Assembly (NCBI GenBank): GCA_030950965.1 | Contig: JAUZQP010000066.1 | Location: 1 to 6,254 of the forward strand | Length of the DNA: 6,254 nucleotides | DNA from: Mariprofundaceae bacterium | GTDB taxonomy: Bacteria; Pseudomonadota; Zetaproteobacteria; Mariprofundales; Mariprofundaceae | Reading direction: 5' to 3' | Shown: positions 1 through 6,088 of the stretch, in pieces | Numbering within the stretch: the stretch's first letter is position 1 | Layout: each line of letters opens with the position of its first letter | Notes under the pieces: model-generated | Databases searched by the model: none | Seen by the model: only the letters and a program-made list of their open reading frames with translations | Told to the model about the DNA's origin: nothing | Position numbers and translations under genes: made by a program

Positions 1-2126
1 GTCATACACACATCACGTTTCACGGCAATCCCTGTCAATGCAGATACTATTGCCGTTGCCATTGCCAGCCCTGCTGATGGTCCATCTTTGGGAATTGCAC
101 CTTCAGGCACATGCACATGAATATCCACCAAGCGGTGAAAATCTGGCTTCAAGCCCAAACTGTGCGCCCGCGAACGTACATAAGTAAAGGCTGCGCGCAC
201 CGACTCCTGCATCACATCACCCAACTGACCTGTCACCGTCAACTGCCCTTTACCAGGCATTAACGCTGCTTCAATCTTGAGCAATTCACCGCCAACTTCC
301 GTCCACGCCAAGCCTGTAACGACGCCGACCACATCCTCTTCTTCCGCTAAACCATAATAATACTGGCGCACACCAAGGTATGCTTCCAAGTCATCGGCAC
401 ACACGCGCACCACTTTCACCTTATCTTGTACCACTTGACGCGCTACCTTACGGCATAAACGCGCCAATACACGGTTGAGGCTGCGCACGCCCGCTTCCTG
501 CGTGTAATAGCGAACAATATCCAACAAGGCATCATCATCGACCTGGCAGCCATCTTCTTTCAAGCCATGATCACGTAGCTGATTGGGCAATAAATAGCGC
601 CGCGCAATCGCCTGTTTCTCGTCCTCGGTATAACCAGAAATGCGAATCACCTCCATCCGATCACGCAACGGACCAGGTATATTAAGGCTGTTTGCTGTGG
701 TGATAAACATGACATCAGAAAGGTCGTAATCGACTTCAAGGTAATGGTCGTTAAAAGTATGATTTTGTTCGGGATCTAAGACTTCCAGCAAGGCAGACGA
801 TGGATCACCACGAAAATCAGCCCCTAACTTGTCAATTTCATCGAGCAAAATCAAGGGATTGCGCGTCCCTGCCTTTTTCATGCTTTGCAGCACTTTACCT
901 GGCATCGCACCAATATAGGTGCGGCGATGACCACGAATTTCCGCCTCATCACGTACGCCGCCCAGACTCATGCGCACAAACTTACGCCCCACAGCACGGG
1001 CAATCGAACGACCCAATGAAGTTTTACCCACCCCCGGAGGGCCAACAAAACACAAAATAGGGCCTTTCATACGGCGCACCAATTGCAATACAGCAAGATG
1101 CTCCAAAATACGTTCTTTGACCTTTTCCAAGCCGTAATGATCGGCTTCCAACACGGCTTGAGCCGCATCAAAGTTTTTATGCAACCGCGAACGTTTTTTC
1201 CACGGCAGCGCAACCAACCAGTCCAAGTAATGATGAATCACCGTCGCTTCAGCACTCATCGGCGGCATCATTTTAAGACGTTTTAATTCGGCCAATGCCT
1301 TCTCTTTGGCTTCAGGGGTAAAACCAACCACTTCGATTTTCGCCGCCAAAGCTTCGACTTCTGCGCGACCATCGTCTTCGCCCAGCTCTTTTTGAATAGC
1401 CTTCATTTTTTCGGATAAATAATATTCGCGCTGACTTTTTTCCATCTGCCGTTTCACACGGGTACGAATACGTTTGTCCACTTCCATCACATCCATATCG
1501 GATTCCATGAATAGATACAAACGCTCAAGACGATCAATCACACTGGCTGATTCCAACAACGCCTGCTTATCATCGACGCTAAGGTTTAAATGGGAGGCAA
1601 TGGTATCGGCGAGCTTGTCATTTTCCTTCACCGCCGCAACGGAAACTAAGACTTCGGGCGGAATTTTACTATTAAGCTTTACATAGCCATCGAATTGCTG
1701 GCGCACACTGCGCACCACGCTATCCACATCAGCATCGGGAGCATCGGCTTCTTCAATCACCTGATAATCGGCAAACAAAAAGTGTTCCTCTTGACGGATG
1801 CCGCTCACATGCACGCGACTGACACCTTCGACCAGCACCTTGATGGTATCATCGGGAAGTTTCAGTAATTGTAATACATTGGCTACCGTACCAACAGGGT
1901 ATAACTCATCAACATCAGGGTCATCTTGCTCAGCATCACGCTGGGTCACCAGTAGGATCTTGCGACCTGTACGGGTCACTTCGTTCAATGCCGCGACACT
2001 TTTATCTCGCCCGACAAACAACGGCACAATCATGTGCGGAAACACCACAATATCCCGTAAGGGTAGAACAGGTAGACCTTGTTCTTCTTGGTGCAATGAT
2101 GCATTATCTCCGAATAATCCGGTCAT
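1..2126 (-). CDS. lon: Lon ATP-dependent serine protease, 3' end outside the window
   Basis: This is the cytoplasmic AAA+ protease that unfolds and degrades misfolded and short-lived regulatory proteins in a homo-oligomeric chamber. I read the frame through without a stop: 708 complete codons, so roughly 75-100 residues are missing compared with the usual family length near 785-810. The N-terminal substrate-binding domain opens with LPVLPLRDIVVFPHM. The AAA+ module has Walker A GPPGVGKT at about residues 362-369 (Lys368) and Walker B ILLDEIDKL with Asp429-Glu430. The protease motif PKDGPSAG carries catalytic Ser684. The partner lysine, expected about 43 residues later, lies beyond the left edge. 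The start at 2126 follows AGGAGA with a 4-base spacer; the overlapping ATG at 2130 runs into TAA within nine codons. The gene lies 104 bp downstream of clpX on the same strand, as in many proteobacteria. Its own promoter is not obvious. The assignment is certain. Confidence 0.98.
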   Translation of the reverse strand, partial: MTGLFGDNASLHQEEQGLPVLPLRDIVVFPHMIVPLFVGRDKSVAALNEVTRTGRKILLVTQRDAEQDDPDVDELYPVGTVANVLQLLKLPDDTIKVLVEGVSRVHVSGIRQEEHFLFADYQVIEEADAPDADVDSVVRSVRQQFDGYVKLNSKIPPEVLVSVAAVKENDKLADTIASHLNLSVDDKQALLESASVIDRLERLYLFMESDMDVMEVDKRIRTRVKRQMEKSQREYYLSEKMKAIQKELGEDDGRAEVEALAAKIEVVGFTPEAKEKALAELKRLKMMPPMSAEATVIHHYLDWLVALPWKKRSRLHKNFDAAQAVLEADHYGLEKVKERILEHLAVLQLVRRMKGPILCFVGPPGVGKTSLGRSIARAVGRKFVRMSLGGVRDEAEIRGHRRTYIGAMPGKVLQSMKKAGTRNPLILLDEIDKLGADFRGDPSSALLEVLDPEQNHTFNDHYLEVDYDLSDVMFITTANSLNIPGPLRDRMEVIRISGYTEDEKQAIARRYLLPNQLRDHGLKEDGCQVDDDALLDIVRYYTQEAGVRSLNRVLARLCRKVARQVVQDKVKVVRVCADDLEAYLGVRQYYYGLAEEEDVVGVVTGLAWTEVGGELLKIEAALMPGKGQLTVTGQLGDVMQESVRAAFTYVRSRAHSLGLKPDFHRLVDIHVHVPEGAIPKDGPSAGLAMATAIVSALTGIAVKRDVCM

Positions 2127-2130
2127 GCAT

Positions 2131-2136
2131 TCTCCT
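2131..2136 (-). promoter_or_regulatory. Ribosome binding site of lon
   Basis: On the minus strand this reads AGGAGA, 4 bases before the ATG at 2126. It decides between two overlapping ATGs: the one at 2130 is only two bases away from the site and opens a frame that stops almost at once, so 2126 is the true start. Confidence 0.85.
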
Positions 2137-2155
2137 AAATCTTATTATCGCCGCT

Positions 2156-2168
2156 GCACAGGCTGTGC
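2156..2168. repeat. 13-bp perfect palindrome in the clpX-lon gap
   Basis: GCACAG and CTGTGC flank a single central base. The palindrome lies 30 bp upstream of the lon start. On the minus strand the hexamer GATAAT, resembling a -10 box, follows a few bases after it, but I see no matching -35 box. It could be an operator or a small RNA hairpin in the lon leader. The function is unknown and chance is possible. Confidence 0.4.
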
Positions 2169-2230
2169 GGGCGGATCGCTGGGAAGCAAAGGCAAGAGGG
2201 CACTTCAACTTGCCCCTTACCCTATAACGA

Positions 2231-3484
2231 TTATGCTACAGCATCGTCACTGCGTAGCAAAAGCTCTGGTTTCGCTTTGCCTTCGACCACATCGCGGCTG
2301 ATTACACACTGTTCTACATTCGTCATACTGGGAATATCGAACATCACATCCAACATGCTGCTTTCAAGAATCGCCCGCAGACCACGCGCGCCTGTTTTTC
2401 GAGCCATCGCTTTCTCCACAATCGCATCCATCGCATCGTCGGCAAATACTAACTCCACACCGTCGTATGACAGCAAGGCTTGGTACTGTTTCACCAGTGC
2501 GTTTTTCGGTTCGGTCAAAATCGCCAACAAGGCCTCTCTGTCCAACTCATCAAGCGTAGCAATGGCAGGAACACGACCAATCAACTCAGGAATCAAGCCA
2601 TAGTGAATCAAATCTTCAGGCTCAACTTGCTTGAATAGCTCACCCACTTTCCGCTCTGCCACGGCATCAACATTAGCACCAAAACCAATAGAGCGACGAG
2701 CACCCCGTTGTTCAATCACTTTTTCTAAGCCTGCAAACGCGCCACCAAGCACAAACAGAATATTCGTGGTATCAACAGGAATAAACTCTTGCTGGGGGTT
2801 TTTACGCCCACCCTGTGGTGGCACATTGGCAACCGTGCCTTCGATCAACTTCAGCAATGCTTGCTGCACACCTTCGCCAGACACATCACGGGTGATAGAA
2901 GGAGAATCTGCCTTGCGTGAAAGCTTATCAATCTCATCGATGTAAATAATACCACGCTGTGCTTTTTCGACATCGAAGTCAGCAGCTTGTAACAATTTCA
3001 GCACGATACTTTCTACATCTTCACCGACATAACCCGCTTCAGTTAAAGTCGTCGCATCTGCCATCACAAAAGGAACATCAAACAGTTGTGCCAAAGTTTG
3101 TGCCAGCAATGTTTTACCCGTGCCCGTAGGGCCAAGCAATAAAACATTACTTTTAGCAATCATCACATCATGCTTATCATTGTGGTCAATACGTTTGTAA
3201 TGGTTATACACCGCCACCGATAGCAAACGTTTTGCTGCCTCTTGACCAATCACAAAATCATCAAGAAAAGCCTTAATATCAGCGGGCTTAGGTAACCCAG
3301 TCTCACCCTTGCTTATTTTTGCAGGAGAAACTTTAGCTTGCAACTCTTCGAGAATAATTTCATTGCACAGATCCACACATTCATCGCAAATAAACACCGA
3401 AGGCCCAGCAATCAGCTTTTTCACCTCATGCTGATTCTTGCCACAAAAGGAACAATACAATATCGCATCATGCTTTTTACTCAT
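2231..3484 (-). CDS. clpX: ClpX, ATP-dependent unfoldase subunit of ClpXP
   Basis: This is the AAA+ hexameric unfoldase that recognises degradation tags, unfolds proteins with ATP and translocates them into ClpP. It is 417 residues long with the start chosen here (E. coli 424). The N-terminal zinc-binding domain uses Cys11, Cys14, Cys33 and Cys36. Walker A GPTGTGKT is at 118-125, the pore-1 loop GYVG at 151-154, and Walker B IIYIDEID at 179-186. The IGF loop that docks on ClpP is at 266-268, the arginine finger in ELIGR at Arg304, and the sensor-2 arginine in GARGLR at Arg367. The pore-entrance loop that is Arg-Lys-His in E. coli reads Arg-Lys-Asn at 227-229. An in-frame ATG four codons upstream (3496) would give MELAMSKKHD but has no ribosome binding site; the start at 3484 has GGAG six bases before it. 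The gene is separated from clpP by a foldback element. Confidence 0.98.
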   Translation of the reverse strand: MSKKHDAILYCSFCGKNQHEVKKLIAGPSVFICDECVDLCNEIILEELQAKVSPAKISKGETGLPKPADIKAFLDDFVIGQEAAKRLLSVAVYNHYKRIDHNDKHDVMIAKSNVLLLGPTGTGKTLLAQTLAQLFDVPFVMADATTLTEAGYVGEDVESIVLKLLQAADFDVEKAQRGIIYIDEIDKLSRKADSPSITRDVSGEGVQQALLKLIEGTVANVPPQGGRKNPQQEFIPVDTTNILFVLGGAFAGLEKVIEQRGARRSIGFGANVDAVAERKVGELFKQVEPEDLIHYGLIPELIGRVPAIATLDELDREALLAILTEPKNALVKQYQALLSYDGVELVFADDAMDAIVEKAMARKTGARGLRAILESSMLDVMFDIPSMTNVEQCVISRDVVEGKAKPELLLRSDDAVA

Positions 3485-3490
3485 CGCCAA

Positions 3491-3494
3491 CTCC
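3491..3494 (-). promoter_or_regulatory. Ribosome binding site that fixes the clpX start
   Basis: GGAG on the minus strand lies six bases before the ATG at 3484. It overlaps the upstream in-frame ATG at 3496, which itself is preceded by an A/T-rich stretch with no purine-rich site. The shorter ClpX is therefore favoured. Confidence 0.7.
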
Positions 3495-3521
3495 ATTCAT
3501 TTTAAGATTACATCGCTTGTA

Positions 3522-3684
3522 ACCTGAATTATTCATACATCGTCGTGATGATTGCGTAGGGTCTTTGTTTGCAACGGATCCCTTGTCGGGAGCAGCGTAC
3601 CCATGGACAGGCTCGAATGACAAGGTATTCGTTGCGGATAAAGCGGCAAGCAAGGGCGTGACAGCATTTGTGAATAATTCAGGG
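3522..3684. mobile_element. MITE-like foldback element between clpP and clpX
   Basis: This is a non-coding element with perfect 13-bp terminal inverted repeats, CCTGAATTATTCA at 3523-3535 and its reverse complement at 3671-3683. An inner pair of arms at 3571-3587 and 3619-3635 matches at 15 of 17 positions. Both pairs share one centre at 3603, so the whole stretch is a single degenerate palindrome rather than scattered repeats. It is flanked by a direct GTAA at 3519-3522 and 3684-3687. Equally well, it can be read as bounded by TA (3520-3521 and 3685-3686) with 14-bp ends differing at the outermost base, as in elements moved by TA-targeting transposases. It carries no ORF, so it would be non-autonomous. 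It starts 3 bases after the clpP stop codon and ends 35-38 bases before the clpX start, so in the transcript it would form a long hairpin. The family is not recognised. The structure is seen; mobility is inferred. Confidence 0.75.
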
Positions 3685-3690
3685 TAAATG

Positions 3691-4290
3691 CTATTGGGTC
3701 TTCAATTCAGAACGTGAATGCAACACTTTATCAATAATACCATAAGCACAGGATTCATCAGCGGTAAGGAAGTAATCGCGTTCCACATCCTTCTGCACTT
3801 TCTTCAGAGTCTGCCCTGTATGGGAAGCTAGCATAGCATTCAAATGATTCTTCAACTGCACAATCTGGCGGGCATGAATTTCAATATCCGTTGCCTGACC
3901 TTGAAAGCCACCTAAGGGTTGGTGAATCATCATCCGCGCATTCGGCAAAGCAAAACGCTTGCCTGGCGCACCCGATGCCAACAAATGCGCCCCCATGCTT
4001 GCAGCCTGACCAATACACAAGGTTGAAACATCACAGGCAATGTATTGCATGGTATCGTAAATCGCCATACCCGAAGTGACCACGCCACCAGGACTGTTGA
4101 TATACATATAAATATCTTTGTCTGAACCTTCAGCTTCGAGGAACAACAACTGCGCCGTAATCAAATCGGCCATGTGATCGTTCACCTCACCACTGAGGAA
4201 AATAATACGCTCTTTAAGCAAGCGTGAGTAAATATCATAAGAACGTTCACCACGCGGTGTCTGCTCAATCACCATAGGAACCAAATTCAT
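3691..4290 (-). CDS. clpP: ClpP, proteolytic subunit of ClpXP/ClpAP
   Basis: This serine peptidase forms the double-ring tetradecameric chamber that degrades polypeptides delivered by ClpX (and ClpA if present). It is 199 residues long. The catalytic triad is Ser98 in GQAASMGA, His123 in MMIHQP and Asp172 in ERDYF. The oxyanion and strand motif NSPGG is at 65-69. The N-terminus MNLVPMVIEQT lines up with the mature, processed E. coli protein, so there is no propeptide. An in-frame TGA two codons upstream of the ATG excludes a longer start. AGAGG lies eight bases before the ATG. The TAG stop is only a few bases from the foldback element that separates it from clpX. A strong terminator stands 30 bp upstream, between it and tig. 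Confidence 0.98.
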   Translation of the reverse strand: MNLVPMVIEQTPRGERSYDIYSRLLKERIIFLSGEVNDHMADLITAQLLFLEAEGSDKDIYMYINSPGGVVTSGMAIYDTMQYIACDVSTLCIGQAASMGAHLLASGAPGKRFALPNARMMIHQPLGGFQGQATDIEIHARQIVQLKNHLNAMLASHTGQTLKKVQKDVERDYFLTADESCAYGIIDKVLHSRSELKTQ

Positions 4291-4319
4291 CGTTCAGACC
4301 TCTTTGTACACATCAATAG

Positions 4320-4356
4320 AAAAATCCTCCCGCCCCGAAGCGCGGGAGGATAAAAA
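4320..4356 (-). terminator. Strong intrinsic terminator after tig
   Basis: There is a perfect 10-bp stem, ATCCTCCCGC (4324-4333) with GCGGGAGGAT (4342-4351). Its loop contains CTTCGG when read on the minus strand. The stem is followed in the direction of tig transcription by a run of T. The opposite side also carries an A run, so the structure could act in both directions. It begins directly after the tig TGA and ends 29 bases before the clpP ATG. It should end or attenuate tig transcripts before clpP. Confidence 0.92.
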
Positions 4357-5715
4357 TCAAGTTTCGGCTGTCGTTGCTTCGTCTACCACTTGCGCCGCAT
4401 CGATCTCTTCTTGCAACTGGGTAATAGTCTTCACAACCACTGTAACATGGGCTTGGGACAACACATAATCCACACATTTACGCTCAAGCACAGAAGATTC
4501 AATACCATCACGGTTTTCCTTGCTGCTCTTCATCCACTGCACATAGGCTTCGCGTTGATTTTCGGGGTATTGCGCAGCCATATTTCCCAGCTCAGCATCA
4601 ACATCCTCATCACTCACCGTCAATTCAGCCTGCTCACGAATCGCCTGCATAATCACGGAAGCCTGCAGCTTTTCGTTTTCCACTGCATAGCCATAAGACA
4701 TAAAGCGCGCTTGCTCTTCATCGCTCAATGGTGCGCCACCTTCTTGTTGGCGGCGTTCTTCATAACGCTTCACGCCGTGCTGCACATGTTCACGCACAAT
4801 ACGCTCGGGAACATCGACACTGTTTGCAGCCAACAAGGATGCATCCACGGATTCACGTGTTTTCTCCAAGGTCGCCTTAGCCGCTTCACGGGCAAGACTT
4901 GTACGTGCATCTTCACGCAAAGCCGCTTCATCGGCAAAGCCCAACAACTCAGCCAAATCATCCACTGAAGCACAAGATGTGCCTTTCATCACTGTTTTTA
5001 TATCCACCTCAAAGCGCGCCGATTGACCAGCCAAGGCTTCAGCTTGGTAATTTACGGGGAACTCAAGAGCCACCTGCACATGCTGACCCGCTTCCGCATT
5101 CATCAACTGCTCTTCAAAACCAGGGATATAAGCACCTGAACCAATCACTAACTCAGCATTTTCCGCTGTGCCACCATCAAAGGCCTCATCGCCGATATAG
5201 CCGATATAGTCCATGCAAACTTTATCATCAGCTTCCACCGATTTATCAGCTGCTTCGTAACGGAACTGCGATTCTATCAGCCGTTCAATCACACCATCAA
5301 CATCAGCATCATCAACGGTTACGTCCCATTTCTCCACAGCTAAGTCAGCCAAGGGGGAGAGTTCAATATTAGGCCAAGTGGTCACCACTAGATTAAAAGA
5401 AAAACCGTCATCTGGCTGTGCTTCGGGCAGATCAATCACTGGCTGAACGGCGGGTTGCAAGCCTGACTTATCCAAAGCGGATCCATAATGCTCTTGTACC
5501 AAGGCAGAGACAGTGTCCTGGTGAAGGTTACCTGCGAATTTTTTCACGATAACATGACGTGGGACTTTACCTGGGCGAAAGCCTGGTAAACGAATATTCT
5601 GTCCCATTAACTTTTTCAGGTTATCTTCATACAACCGTGTGTATTCACACTGTGCCACATGAACATCAATACGGTGTTCATTGTCAGAAAGGTGATTTAC
5701 TTCAGTTTTAATCAT
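4357..5715 (-). CDS. tig: Trigger factor, ribosome-bound chaperone and prolyl isomerase
   Basis: This is the chaperone that docks at the ribosome exit tunnel, shields nascent chains and catalyses peptidyl-prolyl cis/trans isomerisation. It is 452 residues, slightly longer than the 432 of E. coli. The N-terminal ribosome-binding domain has the signature GFRPGKVP at 45-52. The FKBP-type isomerase domain spans about 160-247 and includes DYIGYIGDEAFDGG and the active-site region IPGFEEQL near 197-204. The rest is the helical substrate-cradling domain, ending in an acidic, threonine-rich tail. The start at 5715 is fixed by an in-frame TAG two codons upstream and by GGGAG six bases before the ATG. 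The stop codon abuts a strong terminator. The gene is probably transcribed alone or mostly alone, since a terminator also precedes it. Confidence 0.98.
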   Translation of the reverse strand: MIKTEVNHLSDNEHRIDVHVAQCEYTRLYEDNLKKLMGQNIRLPGFRPGKVPRHVIVKKFAGNLHQDTVSALVQEHYGSALDKSGLQPAVQPVIDLPEAQPDDGFSFNLVVTTWPNIELSPLADLAVEKWDVTVDDADVDGVIERLIESQFRYEAADKSVEADDKVCMDYIGYIGDEAFDGGTAENAELVIGSGAYIPGFEEQLMNAEAGQHVQVALEFPVNYQAEALAGQSARFEVDIKTVMKGTSCASVDDLAELLGFADEAALREDARTSLAREAAKATLEKTRESVDASLLAANSVDVPERIVREHVQHGVKRYEERRQQEGGAPLSDEEQARFMSYGYAVENEKLQASVIMQAIREQAELTVSDEDVDAELGNMAAQYPENQREAYVQWMKSSKENRDGIESSVLERKCVDYVLSQAHVTVVVKTITQLQEEIDAAQVVDEATTAET

Positions 5716-5790
5716 GCACTACTCCCATTCAATCATTGAATGTAACGATTCAGGCGATAGCCCGCCACAAGGCAGAGGCAACACCACTAA
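5716..5790 (-). promoter_or_regulatory. Presumed tig promoter and leader
   Basis: The tRNA terminator lies just upstream, so the tig promoter should fall within this stretch. I see no convincing -35/-10 pair. The best -10-like hexamer on the minus strand is TACATT, about 30 bp before the start, without a good -35. The ribosome binding site GGGAG is at 5722-5726. This is an inference from position rather than from clear boxes. Confidence 0.35.
5726..5742. repeat. 17-bp perfect palindrome at the tig ribosome binding site
   Basis: CATTCAAT and ATTGAATG flank one central base. On the minus strand it ends on the first base of the GGGAG ribosome binding site of tig. It could be a protein-binding operator or an A/U-rich leader hairpin touching the Shine-Dalgarno site. 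The half-site CATTCA/TGAATG recurs in the palindrome at 5987-6013. Confidence 0.5.
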
Positions 5791-5794
5791 ATAG

Positions 5795-5826
5795 AAAAAC
5801 CGCCTGCATCTAAGGATACAAGCGGT
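5795..5826 (-). terminator. Intrinsic terminator of the tRNA-Leu transcript
   Basis: A 12-bp stem (with G-U pairs) is formed by 5799-5810 and 5815-5826 around a 4-base loop. On the minus strand it is followed by TTTTTCTATTT. It lies about 50 bp downstream of the tRNA 3' end and upstream of tig, separating the two transcripts. Confidence 0.88.
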
Positions 5827-5841
5827 AATCATGAGCATTGA

Positions 5842-5863
5842 GCTTACACCGCAAGGTGTAAGC
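5842..5863. repeat. Perfect 9-bp hairpin in the tRNA-Leu trailer
   Basis: GCTTACACC and GGTGTAAGC flank a 4-base loop (TTGC on the transcribed strand). There is no T run after it, so it is not a classical terminator. It stands between the tRNA 3' end and the true terminator, and may guide 3' processing or strengthen termination. Confidence 0.6.
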
Positions 5864-5875
5864 ATACCCTACAAC

Positions 5876-5959
<84 letters not shown>

Positions 5960-5986
5960 AAATAATTACGGTAAAACCGCAACCAC

Positions 5987-6013
5987 ATCATTCAACCATC
6001 ATGGCTGAATGAT
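5987..6013. repeat. 27-bp near-perfect palindrome upstream of tRNA-Leu
   Basis: Arms of 13 bases meet at position 6000, with 12 of 13 pairs matching. The outer part is ATCATTCA/TGAATGAT and the inner part CCAT/ATGG. It lies 28 bp upstream of the tRNA 5' end, where tRNA promoter elements would be expected. There is no T run on either side, so it is not a standard terminator. An operator, a cruciform or a dispersed repeat are all possible. Confidence 0.6.
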
Positions 6014-6058
6014 TCGTCAGCATACCCGAGCGCGTAAGTCTAGAGCACACTGACGAAT
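6012..6058. repeat. Perfect 9-bp inverted repeat with 29-bp spacer
   Basis: ATTCGTCAG (6012-6020) and CTGACGAAT (6050-6058) are exact reverse complements. The first arm overlaps the end of the 27-bp palindrome by two bases. The loop is long for a terminator and only a short T stretch follows on the plus strand. No gene is seen within it; the function is unknown. Confidence 0.5.
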
Positions 6059-6088
6059 TTTCCAACATTCCCTGTATTAAGGGATCAC

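Noticed and set aside
2127..2130. Alternative lon start ATG at 2130
   Set aside because: Its frame ends at TAA within nine codons; the frame from 2126 encodes Lon.
2191..2215. Possible terminator after clpX (GGCAAG/CTTGCC, or alternatively GGGCA/TGCCC)
   Set aside because: The stems are short with long loops, they compete with each other, and no real T run follows.
800..2603. Several plus-strand open frames opposite lon and clpX (800-1060, 1083-1286, 1474-1686, 1798-2301, 1988-2227, 2277-2603)
   Set aside because: They lie antisense to intact, strongly recognised lon and clpX frames; their translations are low-complexity or unlike any family I know.
3485..3496. Longer ClpX start at 3496 (MELAMSKKHD)
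   Set aside because: There is no ribosome binding site upstream of it, whereas GGAG is well placed for the ATG at 3484.
2631..5372. Plus-strand open frames opposite clpX, clpP and tig (2631-2945, 3891-4079, 4390-4968, 4899-5372) and the minus-strand frame 4770-4973 inside tig
   Set aside because: They are shadows of the real genes in other frames, with no ribosome binding site or family resemblance.
5960..5986. tRNA-Leu promoter close to the tRNA (TTGCGG, TAATTA)
   Set aside because: The hexamers are only 8 bp apart and the -10-like box almost touches the mature tRNA 5' end.
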